Assembly (NCBI GenBank): GCA_024734555.1
Contig: JANPWX010000009.1
Location: 68,025 to 132,024 of the forward strand
Reading direction: 5' to 3'
Origin: Trochalopteron elliotii
Taxonomy: Eukaryota; Chordata; Aves; Passeriformes; Leiothrichidae
DNA: 64,000 bases
In this document: positions 39,626-52,200 of the stretch, piece after piece
Numbering within the stretch: position 1 is the stretch's first letter
Layout of the letters: every line of letters begins with the position of its first letter
Notes under the pieces: model-generated
What the model saw: only the letters and a program-made list of their open reading frames with translations
Database searches by the model: none
Told to the model about the DNA's origin: nothing
Program-made: the position numbers and the translations under genes

Positions 39626-40002
39626 NNNNNNNNNNNNNNNNNNNNNNNNNNNNNNNNNNNNNNNNNNNNNNNNNNNNNNNNNNNNNNNNNNNNNNNNNNN
39701 NNNNNNNNNNNNNNNNNNNNNNNNNNNNNNNNNNNNNNNNNNNNNNNNNNNNNNNNNNNNNNNNNNNNNNNNNNNNNNNNNNNNNNNNNNNNNNNNNNNN
39801 NNNNNNNNNNNNNNNNNNNNNNNNNNNNNNNNNNNNNNNNNNNNNNNNNNNNNNNNNNNNNNNNNNNNNNNNNNNNNNNNNNNNNNNNNNNNNNNNNNNN
39901 NNNNNNNNNNNNNNNNNNNNNNNNNNNNNNNNNNNNNNNNNNNNNNNNNNNNNNNNNNNNNNNNNNNNNNNNNNNNNNNNNNNNNNNNNNNNNNNNNNNN
40001 NN
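39626..40002. other. assembly gap, 377 N
   Basis: An unresolved run inside the CpG island. By comparison with the mammalian protein, it should contain the PPP1R14C start codon, roughly the first 25 codons and part of the 5' UTR. The true length is unknown. Open frames that run through the N block are artefacts. Confidence 0.98.
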
Positions 40003-40234
40003 GTCTGAAGTAAGATGTGCAATGGGCCCCCGCGGCGGCGGCGGGAGCGGCGGCTCCTCCGGCAGCTCTTCCCGGGAGGACTCGGTGTCGGCAGCGGCGG
40101 CCGTGGTGCAGGTCCAGCAGCGGCGCCACCAGCAGGGGAAAGTGACGGTGAAATACGATCGGAAGGAGCTGCGGAAGCGGCTGGTGCTGGAGGAGTGGAT
40201 CGTGGAGCAGCTGGGGCAGCTCTACGGCTGCGAG
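40003..40234 (+). CDS. PPP1R14C: PPP1R14C exon 1, partial (KEPI, PP1 inhibitor)
   Basis: PPP1R14C/KEPI is a small cytosolic or membrane-associated inhibitor of protein phosphatase 1. In this family, phosphorylation of one threonine by PKC turns the protein into a strong inhibitor. Recognisable homology starts at 40,025 (GPRGGGG), passes a Ser/Gly-rich stretch ending SSSREDS, an Ala/Gln-rich linker, then RRHQQGKVTVKYDRKELRK and RLVLEEWIVEQLGQLYGCE. The key threonine (Thr73 in human) is the ACG at 40,145-40,147. VLEEWIVEQLGQLYGCE distinguishes KEPI from PPP1R14A and PPP1R14B. The exon ends at 40,234 in phase 0, followed by GTGCGG, matching my recollection of the human exon boundary near residue 102 of about 165. 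The N-terminus is in the gap. Codons at 40,004-40,024 (SEVRCAM) do not match the expected ARVFFQ-type sequence and may be gap-edge error. Later exons are outside the window. Confidence 0.93.
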
Positions 40235-40240
40235 GTGCGG
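40235..40240 (+). other. PPP1R14C: 5' splice donor of PPP1R14C exon 1
   Basis: GAG|GTGCGG: GT follows directly after the last conserved codon (GAG, Glu). The frame continues open past it only because the intron start is GC-rich; the residues encoded there (RGRGRGVPG) are not part of the family. Confidence 0.85.
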
Positions 40241-43200
40241 GGCCGGGGTCGCGGGGTCCCCGGCGCGGTTGCTGTCGCCGCAGTCCCCTCGCCCGCCACT
40301 GCCTCCCTCGCCCCCGGCATCCTCCTCCTGCCCCGAGTGGCGTTTCGGCGGTGGGCAGAGGGACGCTGTCACCGCCACCTCCAAATGACATTCCCGGTCC
40401 GCCGCCCCCACCCTGCCGCTGCCCCGCGCCTCAGTGGTGCCTGCCCCGGCTCAGGGAACGATGAAAGGTGCCCCATGTCCTATAGAAAGAGTGTCCCCCG
40501 TGCCCTCCCGAGGTGAATGGGAGGGGACCGCCCTTTGGGGACGGGCGGTGGCTGCCGCACGAGCGGGCATGGAAGGGTCCTTCTCCTCCGGGGCTGGGGG
40601 GCCTGGCGGCTGCGGCAGGTCCGGGAATGCCAGGACGTTCCCCCGCGGGGGTGGTGGCCGGGAGCCGCTGTCCCCTCAGCCTTCCAGAGCAGGGCGGACC
40701 GGGGCTCCGAGGCGCCTTCACGGGCTAGGTGGGTGTCAGTCTCCGCTAGACGCGAGCTGGCCCCGCTCCGGGGAGTCCGGCGGGTCGGAGGGCAGAGCGG
40801 TGCGCTGGGCACAGGGCGAGCGGCAGGAGGGAGCGGGACCTGCGCAGGGGCTGCGCGGAGGCGGCTGGTGTAGAGGAAAGACTCCGGTGCGGGAACGGTC
40901 CCCTCTGGATCGTGGTTTTGCGTTACGCCGACTTACAGGAGCGGGGGAGATACTGGCAAGGAAATCTCAGTGATCAATTCGGAGGTTATTAGGATGAGAA
41001 TCGAAGACGCTGAGGGCTTTGTATGCACCTGATTTGTACGTATCAAATCTGTTTTTCTGTTACTCTGGGCTAAGAGCGAGTGTTGCCAGAATGAATTCTC
41101 TTTTGCAGAGGACAGATGAACAGGAGGATGTTTCAAGATTGTTCAAAGCAATGACATTTGTTGTCTTCCTTGTGGAGATAACGATGTTGTAAGTAAAGGT
41201 AGTACCAGTATTTTGTTTTGTCGAAGCGTCATTAAAAATGTAGACCTCTAATCCCCAGTGGATCGTATCTCCCTTTCACCTCGAGTATTTACTCTTATGA
41301 AAGATCAAAACGTTAAGGCTAAACTGAGGTTCGCACATACTTTTCCCATCAGTAGTCTAATTCACTTTTATTAGAGACTTCTGAAGTGAGATTTGTTGAC
41401 GCCAGATGTGAATTTTGCAGCTAGCATGTCCAGGAGCCAACATCTCACTCCTGAGCATGCTGGAGCTAGGAAGACAAGAGCTTGACAGGTTTGGATCTCT
41501 TGAGTGGATGTGAAAATATAAATAACTTGGATGGAATATCTAGCACACACATAATATAAATGTTTAAGGAAACTCCTTTAATCTCAGAAGTGATTTATTG
41601 GCAAATTTGTTAGAATAACTATAAAAAATGTACATGTGTCAAGTTAAACCTCCTTAACTATTCACATCCATGAGCTGTGGGAAAGATACAAATGGAAACT
41701 CCAGTTAAAAATAATAAAAATAAGGAGTTCTTGGTTTTCGTCTTGGGGTGACTTGTCTCTCCAGTCTCATGACTTGTTTGGCCACATAGCCTGTAGGCTG
41801 TGAGGATTTTTCTGAGGCCGGAAGTGTTCACAGTTGTTTGGGTGAACTGATGATTCTGTGCCTGCTCAGGCTGATAACGTAGTTAGTGTCTGGCCTGTTG
41901 GATCTGTCCTCTGGTTTGACTCTCGCTGTTCAAAAGCACCAGCCCTGTTTGGACTGTGTGCTTTTGACATACAGGTGAACTTGTTCATAAGAAAGGATGT
42001 GGAATACAGGACCAAGGCAAAGCCCAATGGAATTGTTGCTGCTCTTCACAGTATTCAAATCACGGGCTTGTTGGAGGGAAATCGTTCATTCTTTTGCTTA
42101 TTATAGTTGCTGCTTCCAACTAAAGTAGAAGGAGGTCTGCTTTAGAAGGTCTCCATTAAGGTGGAGACCATATATAGCTGCATAAAAATAACTTGTTTGA
42201 TGGTTTGGTTTCTGAGGTGACTTTTAGGGGGAAAAGTGGTTTAACATAACAAAATGTTTTTAGATTTGCAGGCCAAGGGCAAAATGTTTAAATCATCTTC
42301 TGCTCTTCTTTGCTATTACGCATGAACCCTATCCAGAGTCAGCACAGATGATGATAGTGAAAAGGTCAAGCTATTAATATGCTATCAGAATAAAGTTTTA
42401 GATATATGATGAGTGCAGCGATTAAAGACAATAGCAATTTAATGCAAGATGCTTTGCTTGAATCTGCTTGAATTACTTCTAGGCTTAGAGATGTAGCTCT
42501 CAGGCTGAAATTTAATCACCTATGCAGACAGTTAATAACCCTGTCTGAGGGCAGGTTGGGAGGGGGTTGGGAATTGCTCACTTCAATTTCTGTGGAAGAT
42601 CTACAATAGCTTCCCAATGCAATGACATTAAAGTTCTGTAATGATCTAAAATCTTCCAGGTTGTCAGAAATAGCCACTGAATTTGTAATCTTGGAAGAGC
42701 TAGCCAATATCGGTGTTTCACTGCTATTCTGATTCAGAGCTCTACTTCTAAGGAGCCATGCACTTCATTTCTGGGAAGAGCAGAAATAAGTAGAGGGTGC
42801 TTGCAGTATGATGTACTGAAAGTCTGTAAGAAGACTTGCATGTCTCTTTGTGCAACTGCATAAATGCAGTGCCTGCTCACTGTTTTCCATTTAAATAATG
42901 TTTGCTATTATGCTGAGATTCATCAGTAAGTGGATACTTGCAGAAAGACTCCCTTTATTCAAAACTAAACATGTACTCATAGCCTCTCAAGTACTTGCAA
43001 GTTAAGTCAGCTATAAGCCTGTCTTGGCATGGTGACAAAGTTTAGGAGATGAGATTGGGAAATAACGAGACGGGTTTGTTTGTGTTCTTTTTCTAGTAGA
43101 TCTTGTCTTTACTGGTACATTTTTAGTTTTAAAAATTGGATGCCAAGCAATATATCACACAAGGGGGTGTGACTTCAGAGGAGCTTATTTGAGACTGTTT

Positions 43201-44001
43201 TTAATGAAGACCTGTTATTTGACACCGAGATTAGCTTTAGAAAGGTTACTTCCACGTGATGCAGACTTTAGGGATAAAAGACCCTTTACCTGAATGGTAA
43301 AGGTTATCAAGGTAGAAAACTTTAATAGGGCCAGAGAGACTTTAGCAGGATTTGTTTGGCACCAGAACCTGTCAGGCAAATGTACTCAGGTCAGGTGCTT
43401 CAGGTGAGTGTCAGTCTGGCTGTTGGCCTCTGGGACTGCTTCATTAAAAAAAAAAATAAAGTTTTATAACCTGTTTGTTCTGGTTTCTGTGAATGCTGAA
43501 ACTGAGGTTATAGTTGCAGGTTAGTGTATTGAAAATGCAATGCCTTATTTGCAGGACTCGAACTGGCTTCAGTGTTGACCTTTATTAGGTATCTTGGTAC
43601 TAAAAATAGTTTCTCCACAGATGCTTTGTGTTTTGGGCAGTCCATTATTGGTTAAGAATTGCAAAATAATGCTGCGCAGAGCAACTTACATCATCACTAT
43701 TCATTCCCTGATGGTTTGCAATGTGTAGTTCAGCATAAAAGTGGTGACAGACCAGTTTTCCAGATGGATAATCTATGTTGTGTGCACCTGCCAAACCTGT
43801 ATGACTTTGTATATGAAAAAAAGACACCACTGGACTTGTCCCCAGAAACCATTCAATTTTGCAGGTGAATTTCTGTGCTTTGGGGTCCTGTCTATGTAGA
43901 ATTATAGCCTCTGCTTTAAATGGCACACAGATTTTTGCACAACAATGAAGAAAGATTTTGCTTGTGCTATGGGTTTGTTGCTGAATATTTTTTAATGTAG
44001 A

Positions 44002-44019
44002 GATTTGCATATGCAAATC
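44002..44019. promoter_or_regulatory. perfect double-octamer palindrome
   Basis: GATTTGCATATGCAAATC is an 18-bp perfect palindrome formed by two head-to-head octamer sites, ATTTGCAT (44,003-44,010) and ATGCAAAT (44,011-44,018). The octamer is the standard recognition site of POU-domain factors, and closely set pairs can bind dimers. It lies in intron 1, about 3.8 kb after exon 1. Binding is inferred, not shown. Confidence 0.5.
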
Positions 44020-45539
44020 AAATGAGCCCCTAGACTTCGCGCTCTAAAAGCGGCATACAAGACTTGCCTTCTGAGATATTGCTGAGCTTAGCTGAGCAAC
44101 TATTTTATTAGAGTATGTCTAGTGATGTATGAAAGTCAGTGCTTGGCAGGGGTTACGATGTTGGTCTGGAAGTACCAGAGTGTTGTGTCCAAGCTTATTA
44201 TTTTTCCATTCCAGGAATGGAAATACCCTGAGATTGTGTTTAAAAATTCACTGTACAATAAAATACGGTTGAAACAGCTGCCCATAGAAGCCCTTCAGGC
44301 ATTTCCTTTAAAAGTACGAATCCACGTCAAACTGAGAATTGTTATGTGTTAGATTTTCTTCAATCTTCTGGTACAGATTCTGCAATGACGAGAGTGGCAT
44401 GAAGCACTGAAATGGGTAAGGGATTTCATGTTGGCAGTGGACTATGGGAGGGAAGGGAGCAGTTTAACTCAGTCCTGCATGGCTCAAGAGCTCCCTTCAC
44501 CTAGTTGCTCAGTAACTGCAGAGCTGGAGAACACCCTCTTTGTCTTCCTGAAGCTGGTGGGATATGCTAACATTTCCATCCACACACACAGTCTTTTCCA
44601 AAACAACCTGGTCATCATGCTGCTAAGGCTGCCATGTGATGATGTGGACCTGATGGCGTGATCAGGTATCGCTGATGCCTCAGGCTCCAGTGAGATTATG
44701 TTTGAAATTCATGACTCTCTTCTCAGAAAGGCATTTGGTAAGAAAATCCACGGAATAAAACACTACAGAAACAAACTTTTGCCCACAGTACCACTCTTTG
44801 GATAGACTTCTAACTTCGACTAAAATATCTGAAATGGTAATTACATGTGGATTCCTTTCTCAATGGATTAGAAATGGAAAGAGGCTGAGAAGAATCTATG
44901 AACTAGAGAGAATGTCACTTCTTTCAAAAGATGCAAGTTAGTAGGAAGCATAATAAAAGATTTCTTTCTTTGGGAGGTAGAGTGTTACAGTTCAGCTGCA
45001 TTGGAGTAAAGTACTTGTAGGTCCACCAACTTGCTTAGAAATTTATTTGGATTATTTATTTTGGATAGCTCTTACAGGTCTCCGTGTTGTACAGCACAAA
45101 TTTTGGTATCCTCTATTGAGGGCAGGGATACTGCACAACATACTTGTGTCAGTTGAAGGGTTGCTGTCATCAGACGTGTAAAGGACACAGGCAGCACAGG
45201 TGTAGCAAAGGCTTATTCTGTCGTGTAGCAACCACAGAAAGGTATTTGAATCTCAAGAGCAGAAAATGGGAAGCCTAAGAAATGCATATTATTTTAAAAC
45301 AGGCCTTGAAAGATACATGCAGTTTTTTTTCAGAGGACTTGGCTTAAGGATCTGTGAGGGTAGCAAGTACCTGATAGTGACAAAGCCAGAGCCTTATGTT
45401 TCTAAATGAACTTCTTAAATCTTGCCTTAAGTTCTAAAGACCTTACTCTAGTAGGAAATGTACCACTGGTCAGCTGCTACTGAACTTGCCTTCTTTTTGC
45501 ATGCAAAATGTGTACAACAGTGCAAAGGAAATCAAGGAG

Positions 45540-46272
45540 AGAAGTTCATCACGGGTCAAGTGCAAGATTCTGCACATGGGTCAGAGTGGTCCTAACCACA
45601 AATACAAATGGAGTGGAGAATGGATTGAAAGCAACCCTGAGCAGAAAACTTGGGGGTGTCAGTTGACAAGAACCTCAACATGAGCTGGAGATGTGCACTT
45701 GCAGCCCTGAAAGCCAGTTGTGTCCTGGGCCACATGAAAAGCAGCGTGGCCTGCAGGTCAAGGGAGACAGTTCTTCAGCATTTACTTCACTCTTGTGACA
45801 CCTCACCTGGAGTACTACAACCAGCTCTGGGGCTCCTAGCATAAGAAGGACATGAGCCTGTTGGAGTGAGTCCAGAGGAGGGCCACAAATATGATTAAGG
45901 GATGGAGCACCTCTCCTGTGAAGGCCAAGAGTTGAGATCGTTCAGTCTGGAGAAGAGAAGGCTTCAGGGAGACTTAGAGGGGGGCCTGCAAGACATCTTG
46001 AGAGGGGCATGCAGTGAGAGGGCAAGGAGGAATGGCCTTAAACTGACAGAGGACAGGCTTAGATGAGGTATTAGGAGGAAATTCTTACTGTGATGGTGGT
46101 GAGGCACTAGAACAGGTTGCCTAGAGAAGTTGTGAACTTCCCATCCCTTGAAGTGTTTAAGTTGAAGTTGGATGTGGCTAGCCTAGTGGAAGATGTCCCT
46201 GCCCATGGCAGGGGGATTGGAACTAGATGAACTTTAAGATCCCTTCCAACCCAAACCTTTCTATGATTCCAA
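45540..46272 (+). mobile_element. CR1 LINE, 5'-truncated, 3' end
   Basis: About 730 bases of CR1 in sense orientation. The ORF2 end is seen in 'gggtcaagtgcaagattctgcacatgggtc', 'gagaatggattgaaagcaaccctgag', 'ttgggggtgtcagttgac', 'aacatgagctgga.atgtgcacttgcagcc' and 'tcacctggagtacta'. The 3' UTR ends 'aagatcccttccaacccaaacctttctatgattcc'. Frames are broken, so it is inactive. It has the same orientation as PPP1R14C. The short plus-strand frames across 45,486-45,844 are remnants of its ORF2. Confidence 0.95.
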
Positions 46273-49200
46273 GAAAGTGATTTTTCTACTGTTTGATTTT
46301 GTTTAGTCTAGACATCATTTCTGCACTGGTTCATAAAATAATGGTTCATTATTTTATCTGAATCAGCAGCAATATTCTTGACTTCCAGTTTAAAGCTTCA
46401 CAACACAGATTATCTTTCAGCAGCTATTCCATAGCGATTTTTTTGTCCTTTTCCTCTCTGTTCAAGATTCAACTGGTCTCTTTACTGAAGCTGTAGGTGT
46501 GGTTGTTTTATAACAAGGTGAATAAATTTATTGCTTACATCACTTAAGATTTTATAATTGTACTTCTTATTAACAGTAGCTTCCAATCTTTGTGGCTACA
46601 AAGACTCTTGTGCCTTCAGGCAAATTGTTTTACATAGAGCCAGTACTTGATTATCCAGGGTAACAAAGGAGAGGAGGGGATGGGTGGGAGAATGTGGATA
46701 CAATGGAAAAACTGTGGATAAAAAAAAAATGGTAAATTCTGCTATAAATCATGCAGTGAATGTACAGCTGAAGGGGAAGAGGGGGATCTGGTCATTAATC
46801 TACCCATTTTTACCATTCAGGTTTATCACAAAAATTCATTAGATTGCTTTCGGACTTGAGTGGAGCTTGGATGTGTCTGTACTTGTAGCACAATTAAACT
46901 ACAACATAGATGATCCATCCACAGATAGCTGAGAGCAGGTTATATTGTGCTTTGTTGAAGGTGCTGGGCTGACTTGAGCCAATTCTGTTGGTGCCTTGTA
47001 ACTCTGTGTTATGACAGGGTGGGATCTCTCTCCTTATTCTCTGTGCTTTGTATTAGCTGATCTAACCTGTGCTGTTGAAACAAATGCCCGAAACAAAAAC
47101 AGCCCCGTTTAAATGAGGAAAATACCTATTTCATGGAATGTCTGACTCTTATAAGGCATAGGGAATATTTCTAAAGAAGTCTTGTGTCTAAATAAAAAGA
47201 TGTGAAATTAAATCTTACTTCAACTAGAATGAGTAGTGTGATAGTTTATTCTCATGACCACCCTAAATTCATTCTCTTTTGATTCATACCTTGCAAAGAC
47301 TGGCTGAGCTCCTGGTTGCATTCTCATAATTCTCTCTTTAGAACAGGTTATCAGCCACTTTAAAAACACTGTAATGGGACTTAAAACCCAACAAAAACCT
47401 CCTATGTGGTTTGTAGATTATACTACTGTACACAATGTGTACATACTTTACATAATATTCTGACAGTGAAGGAGATACCAATGGGGGAAAAAAAAGCTAT
47501 CCCATCTCTAACCTGATTCAGTCTGAGTTATGGTCCCCTTGTCTCTTGTCACTACAGGTGATATAACAGCAGCAGCAATATCAATCCATTCTCCAGTCTT
47601 GCCTGCAGTATTCAAAAGCTGAGTTCTCATTTTTCCCTGCCTTATATCTAACTCCAGAAACTTCTATTTGACAGCACAAATTGAGTAGGTTAGACATGAC
47701 CATCCATCTTTGTCACCACAACTTTTGGCTGCCTGTTGTAAAACATTAGCAGCTTCTTTTGCTGTTCTCCCATGTGGCACATGGAATTATGGAAGTCAAG
47801 ATTTCTAGAACTTATTAATGCTGGAAAAGGGGAATAAAATCTTAATTGTATGCAGTCCATACAGCAGCAGTACAACTGTATTTCAAAGGGTAGAATAAAT
47901 TTAGCCTGTTATAGATCTTCTTGGAACAAGGAATTGTTTGGGCAGAGGTACACAGTGAAACAAATCAAATCTTCTTTGAAGTGATAAGTATTTAATTCTG
48001 AGCATCACATTTCATTAGCAGAACTGTTACCTCCCTTCCATGCTCCACTACTCCCTCCCACCGTGGAAGCATGATATCTATTCTAGGAACCAGTTCAGCA
48101 TGGCATCCTAAACTATTTTCAGGGAACACACAGATTGCAGCCCCAGAAGGCATCTAGTATATTTTCAACCCATGTGATGTTTATCAGTAGCATAGATCTA
48201 GTGGATCTAAATATAGAGAACAATCATAACGTGTTACTATAGGTCTTTAATTATTAGAACACTTATAGATTATTTATTCAGTGTAATACTGTCCAGCCTG
48301 TAAAGCAAAGGTAGTATAGAAGATACTGTAAGAAAATTAAGATGCCTAATGGTAAGTAAGTGAATGGCTAGTGTGTGTAGTGGTGCTAGTCTAGAGGTGA
48401 CACTTCTAGTGGTGACTCAGAGTTCACAATTATAAATATGCTGCCAACAAGAGGATCACACACTTCAGTCCTCTGTGTTGGACTTCATAAATGCAAATGA
48501 TGGCATAATCAATGCCTAATGAAAATCCTCTTACCAGACTGTCTTAATAGGATTACCTTCCAGAACACAGAATGGGAAGGCTCTCCTAGGTCACATGGTC
48601 TGCCTTGTTATTTGCAGATAAGCTCTTTGCATTTGATACAAATTTTTAATGGAGTAACTCAGTTATATGATGTTTCTTTCCACATTATTTCATGTATTTA
48701 AATATGGCTTTAAAACCCTTTAGGCACTAGGATCTTTCCCATCCCTTCCATAAAATATAGAAAGATGTAAACAAAAGACCAATACTTGCTTGGAATGAGC
48801 TTGCTTGGACTTTCACTCCGGGGTGAAGTTTAAACAGATTGTAAATGTGCTTTACAGCCTGTTCTTACTCTGAGCCTCATCAGACTCAACTGATGACCAC
48901 AGCTGAGGGGCAGAAGTATTAAGACTGATTCTCCTGTAGGTCACTTACTACCTTATAACGAAATCTGTATTTTGAGTACATCTGTAGATTCTGGAAGAAG
49001 TATGCTTACTAATACTTAATGGAATTAATTTAGCACTCCTTAGAAAGTATGTTCGTGGCTTAAGATCCTAACTTATTTTAGAACTTGAATGATAACTTTT
49101 TTGAAGTAGATACCTAAATTAACTCTAGAATTAACTCTACTTTAAACACAAAGAATGCTGAGCCTTTACAGTTGGTTGCTTTGCATTTTAAAAGATAGTA

Positions 49201-52200
49201 CCTGAAGTATGTAATACATTTTTTTTTCAGAAAATAATTCCAAATGTTCTGAAATAAACTATTGTGTCTTTTTGGTTTTTTTATGCTGGTAATAATCATG
49301 CTGTTTTAAGTTTTTAGTCAAATTTTGTATTCCTGTTTTAGCTGTGTTGTGGTAAAACTGCTTAGTCTTCTTTCTTAAAACATTAACCAAGCTTCCTAGA
49401 ATTTGGATTGTGTTGGTTTTGAAAATTGAATCCTGAGTGCAGAAACTGGTGAGGGGAAGGATTGCTGGTGGTAACTAGCTCACTGGCAGCCAGAAACATT
49501 CTAGCTCTAACTTCAGCTGTTACTGTAGTACTGCCTAGTCTGCTTAGCTAAAGATTTAATCAACTTGCTTATAGCTAGCCAGCTACTTTTTGTTTATTAA
49601 ACCCAAACTCTTAGGCAGAAGATTTGCTTTAGTGTTGTGAAGTACTTATGATAACCAGAGAATTCATTTATATGAGGAAGCAAGGTACCAATCTTTCACT
49701 GTATAATCGAGAGACTGTCTTGTCTCAGGCTGGGGACAACAGAGGCTTCCAGGGCTAGTTCTCTAAAAATCAGCATCTAAACATCATTTCTGCCTTTTTT
49801 TTCCCCCCAGTATATATCTGAACACTTTTTCATCTTAATTTTTTTTAAAGTTCTTATCAGATTTCACCTTAAAATATGTAATGACTACATTTAGTATTAG
49901 AATTGTTAGTAGTTTGCAGTGCATTTAATATAGCAGGTGGAAGGAGGCAGGACTATGTGCCAGAATACTTTTCTGGGAATTTGACAGTGAGAGGAAGCAC
50001 TGCAATCAAACAGGGGTCCTGTATAGTCTTCAGCTCCTTTCTCTTTTTGTCATGCTTGGTGGGATAGTCACAGCAGGTTATGCCACCTCTTGGATCTGGA
50101 GTTGTTTGCGAATTCATTTTGAAGATCCCTCAGGCACTTTTGTATGTTTTGCAGTTCAGGCACTTGCCTGTGTAGCCAAGTGGTGTCTCTGGCCCCGGGG
50201 AAGAGGAGTGTCTGCTTTAAAGCATGTTAGAACTCCTGCTGATATTTCTTGACACCAGTGGACCAGAGCCAAAATGCACTGACTGCCAGTCCCTGGCCTG
50301 TCTGCTGCTCCAGATGAGTATCTGGGGGGAGGGAGAGTCATCACTGTGTAGAGCACACTGCTATGCCCAGGCACCACTTGGAGGAATGGCTTGTTACAAA
50401 CCATGAGAAACTCTCTGTATCTCTTACATACTAAATTTCTTCAAAAAGATTACGTTGCTTCTAGATTCTGCAGGATGCAAGTGCACTTGTTTTGATACCA
50501 CTGAATAAAACATTTCCTCCCTCTGCCCCAGAAAACAGATTTCTTGTCTCTCATGTTAAATCTTAAAGGACCTAATACTTCTGGCTAAAGATATAATAAT
50601 GATTGAAAACTGTCTCCTGTTCCAACCAGTAGCATTTTAATTGGCTGCTATGACAAAAATGTGGTGAGAAGACTATGAGTGTGTCAGATGTTTCATGTAC
50701 CCATAGTGTATGACTTTTATTGCAGAAGTCAATTTACACGCAGCTTCTCAGTGTAAAGAGAATCAATACTGGAGACTAACAGATAGTTTTTACAGGGCTG
50801 CTGAAACTGAGATGAGGAGAGCCATTTAGAGACCTCATTATATCATGTGCTCTTTCCTTGTGTTCTTTTCAAACAACCTGATGGAGTAATTAATCCTTGA
50901 GGTGCCCCAAGAGGCAAACCTACTTAATTGCACTGTTGTTTAGCCTAAATTCTCAGACTGCAAAGGACCTGGTGTTGATCGTGTTTGATCAAAATTTTTT
51001 CATGGTGTAGATATTCCTTAGGGTTTTTTTCCATCTTTTTCTCTTAGGAAAAAGCAGTCTGTCAAATTTGATCTAGTGTGGCGTGGTCCTGGTTGTTACT
51101 GCATTCTTGCTATAGGCAGAATTATGTACAAATTGCAGGGAAGCAGTCAGCTGCACCTGTGTTAGTTGGAGATGGAGAGTGACCTGCTCTTGTGAATTGC
51201 AGAAGGTAGGTATGTCCTGTGACTACTATGTGGAAAGTCATTCCACTTGCATAGCTGTCAAGCAACATTTAAGCCTGCTGGCTTAAGCTCTGTGCCTTTC
51301 AAGAGCGACTAGGTAACAGTGGTTTGGTGTACAACATGTGTTTGCTAATACCAAACTATTTCTGCTTGATGTGAAAGTGGATGATGGCAAAAAACATGAT
51401 GTGTCCTTCCTATCTGCTTTGGAGTGTTTTGTTTAACAGAAGTGACATCTAGGCATAGACTTAGCACGTCCTATTTTTGTATTGGGAACACAAGGCATTT
51501 GTTTTGGAGACAGCACTTGATTTTCAGCAAATGTCTTGTTGAGATTGAATCCGTGTTATGGGTATGGTTAGGAAGTGTTGAATGCTTCTCTTCCTCTGCT
51601 CAGTATAGTCTGTGATCAGTGCCTTTTCTTCATTTAGTAATTTCACACTCTAGTGATTCCTTTAGACTTCTGTAGAGATGCACAAATTAGACAACAATTC
51701 CTTAACCAGCATGTTCTAGATATATTTGGATAAGTTGAAGTTGTTTTGACAGTTCAGTTATGAAAACAGCAAAATAGCAGTGTTCGTACTGAAGAAAATT
51801 AAATGAAGTCTGTGACTGGGTATCAGTTTCTTCTCTGTGCTTACTAGTGACACTGAAGTTGTAGAGTGCAAGGTTCTTTGCATAATAAGCAGAGATTTGA
51901 ATTTTTTAAAAATTAACATTATGGACAAACAGAGTGCCTAGTATGCTCTACTATGATTGGCAGTTCCTTCTTGGAGAAACAGGTATTTTGGTATCATAAA
52001 ATCTTTTCCATGTAATCACATCATCTTGCCAATGAATTTTTTTCTGTGTTGTGCTACAGATGATGAGCTGTAGCAGGGGATTGACTTTAATTATTGAAGT
52101 TATGAGCACAATGAGGTGGAGGGTTCTCAAAATTCAGAATCTTATGGTATTTGCCCTTGTATTTCGTGTGATGCATGTTTTTCATCATTTAGTAACAATC

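Larger units (their letters stand above)
39430..40970. promoter_or_regulatory. PPP1R14C: CpG island over PPP1R14C promoter and exon 1
   Basis: GC content and CpG density rise abruptly near 39,430 and fall back to AT-rich by about 40,970, in contrast to the rest of the window. The island covers the upstream flank, the gap, exon 1 and the first 700 bases of intron 1. Such islands are usual at vertebrate housekeeping and developmental promoters. Overlapping open frames on both strands inside it reflect the lack of AT-rich stop codons and are not genes. Confidence 0.88.

Noticed and set aside
39353..40516. Very long open frames on both strands across the CpG island
   Set aside because: They run through 377 undetermined bases and a GC-rich region where stop codons are rare. 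Only the 40,025-40,234 plus-strand part has protein homology.
40434..40973. Plus-strand frame of 179 codons after exon 1
   Set aside because: It lies in GC-rich intron start, overlaps frames on both strands and has no recognisable domain; it is a composition artefact.
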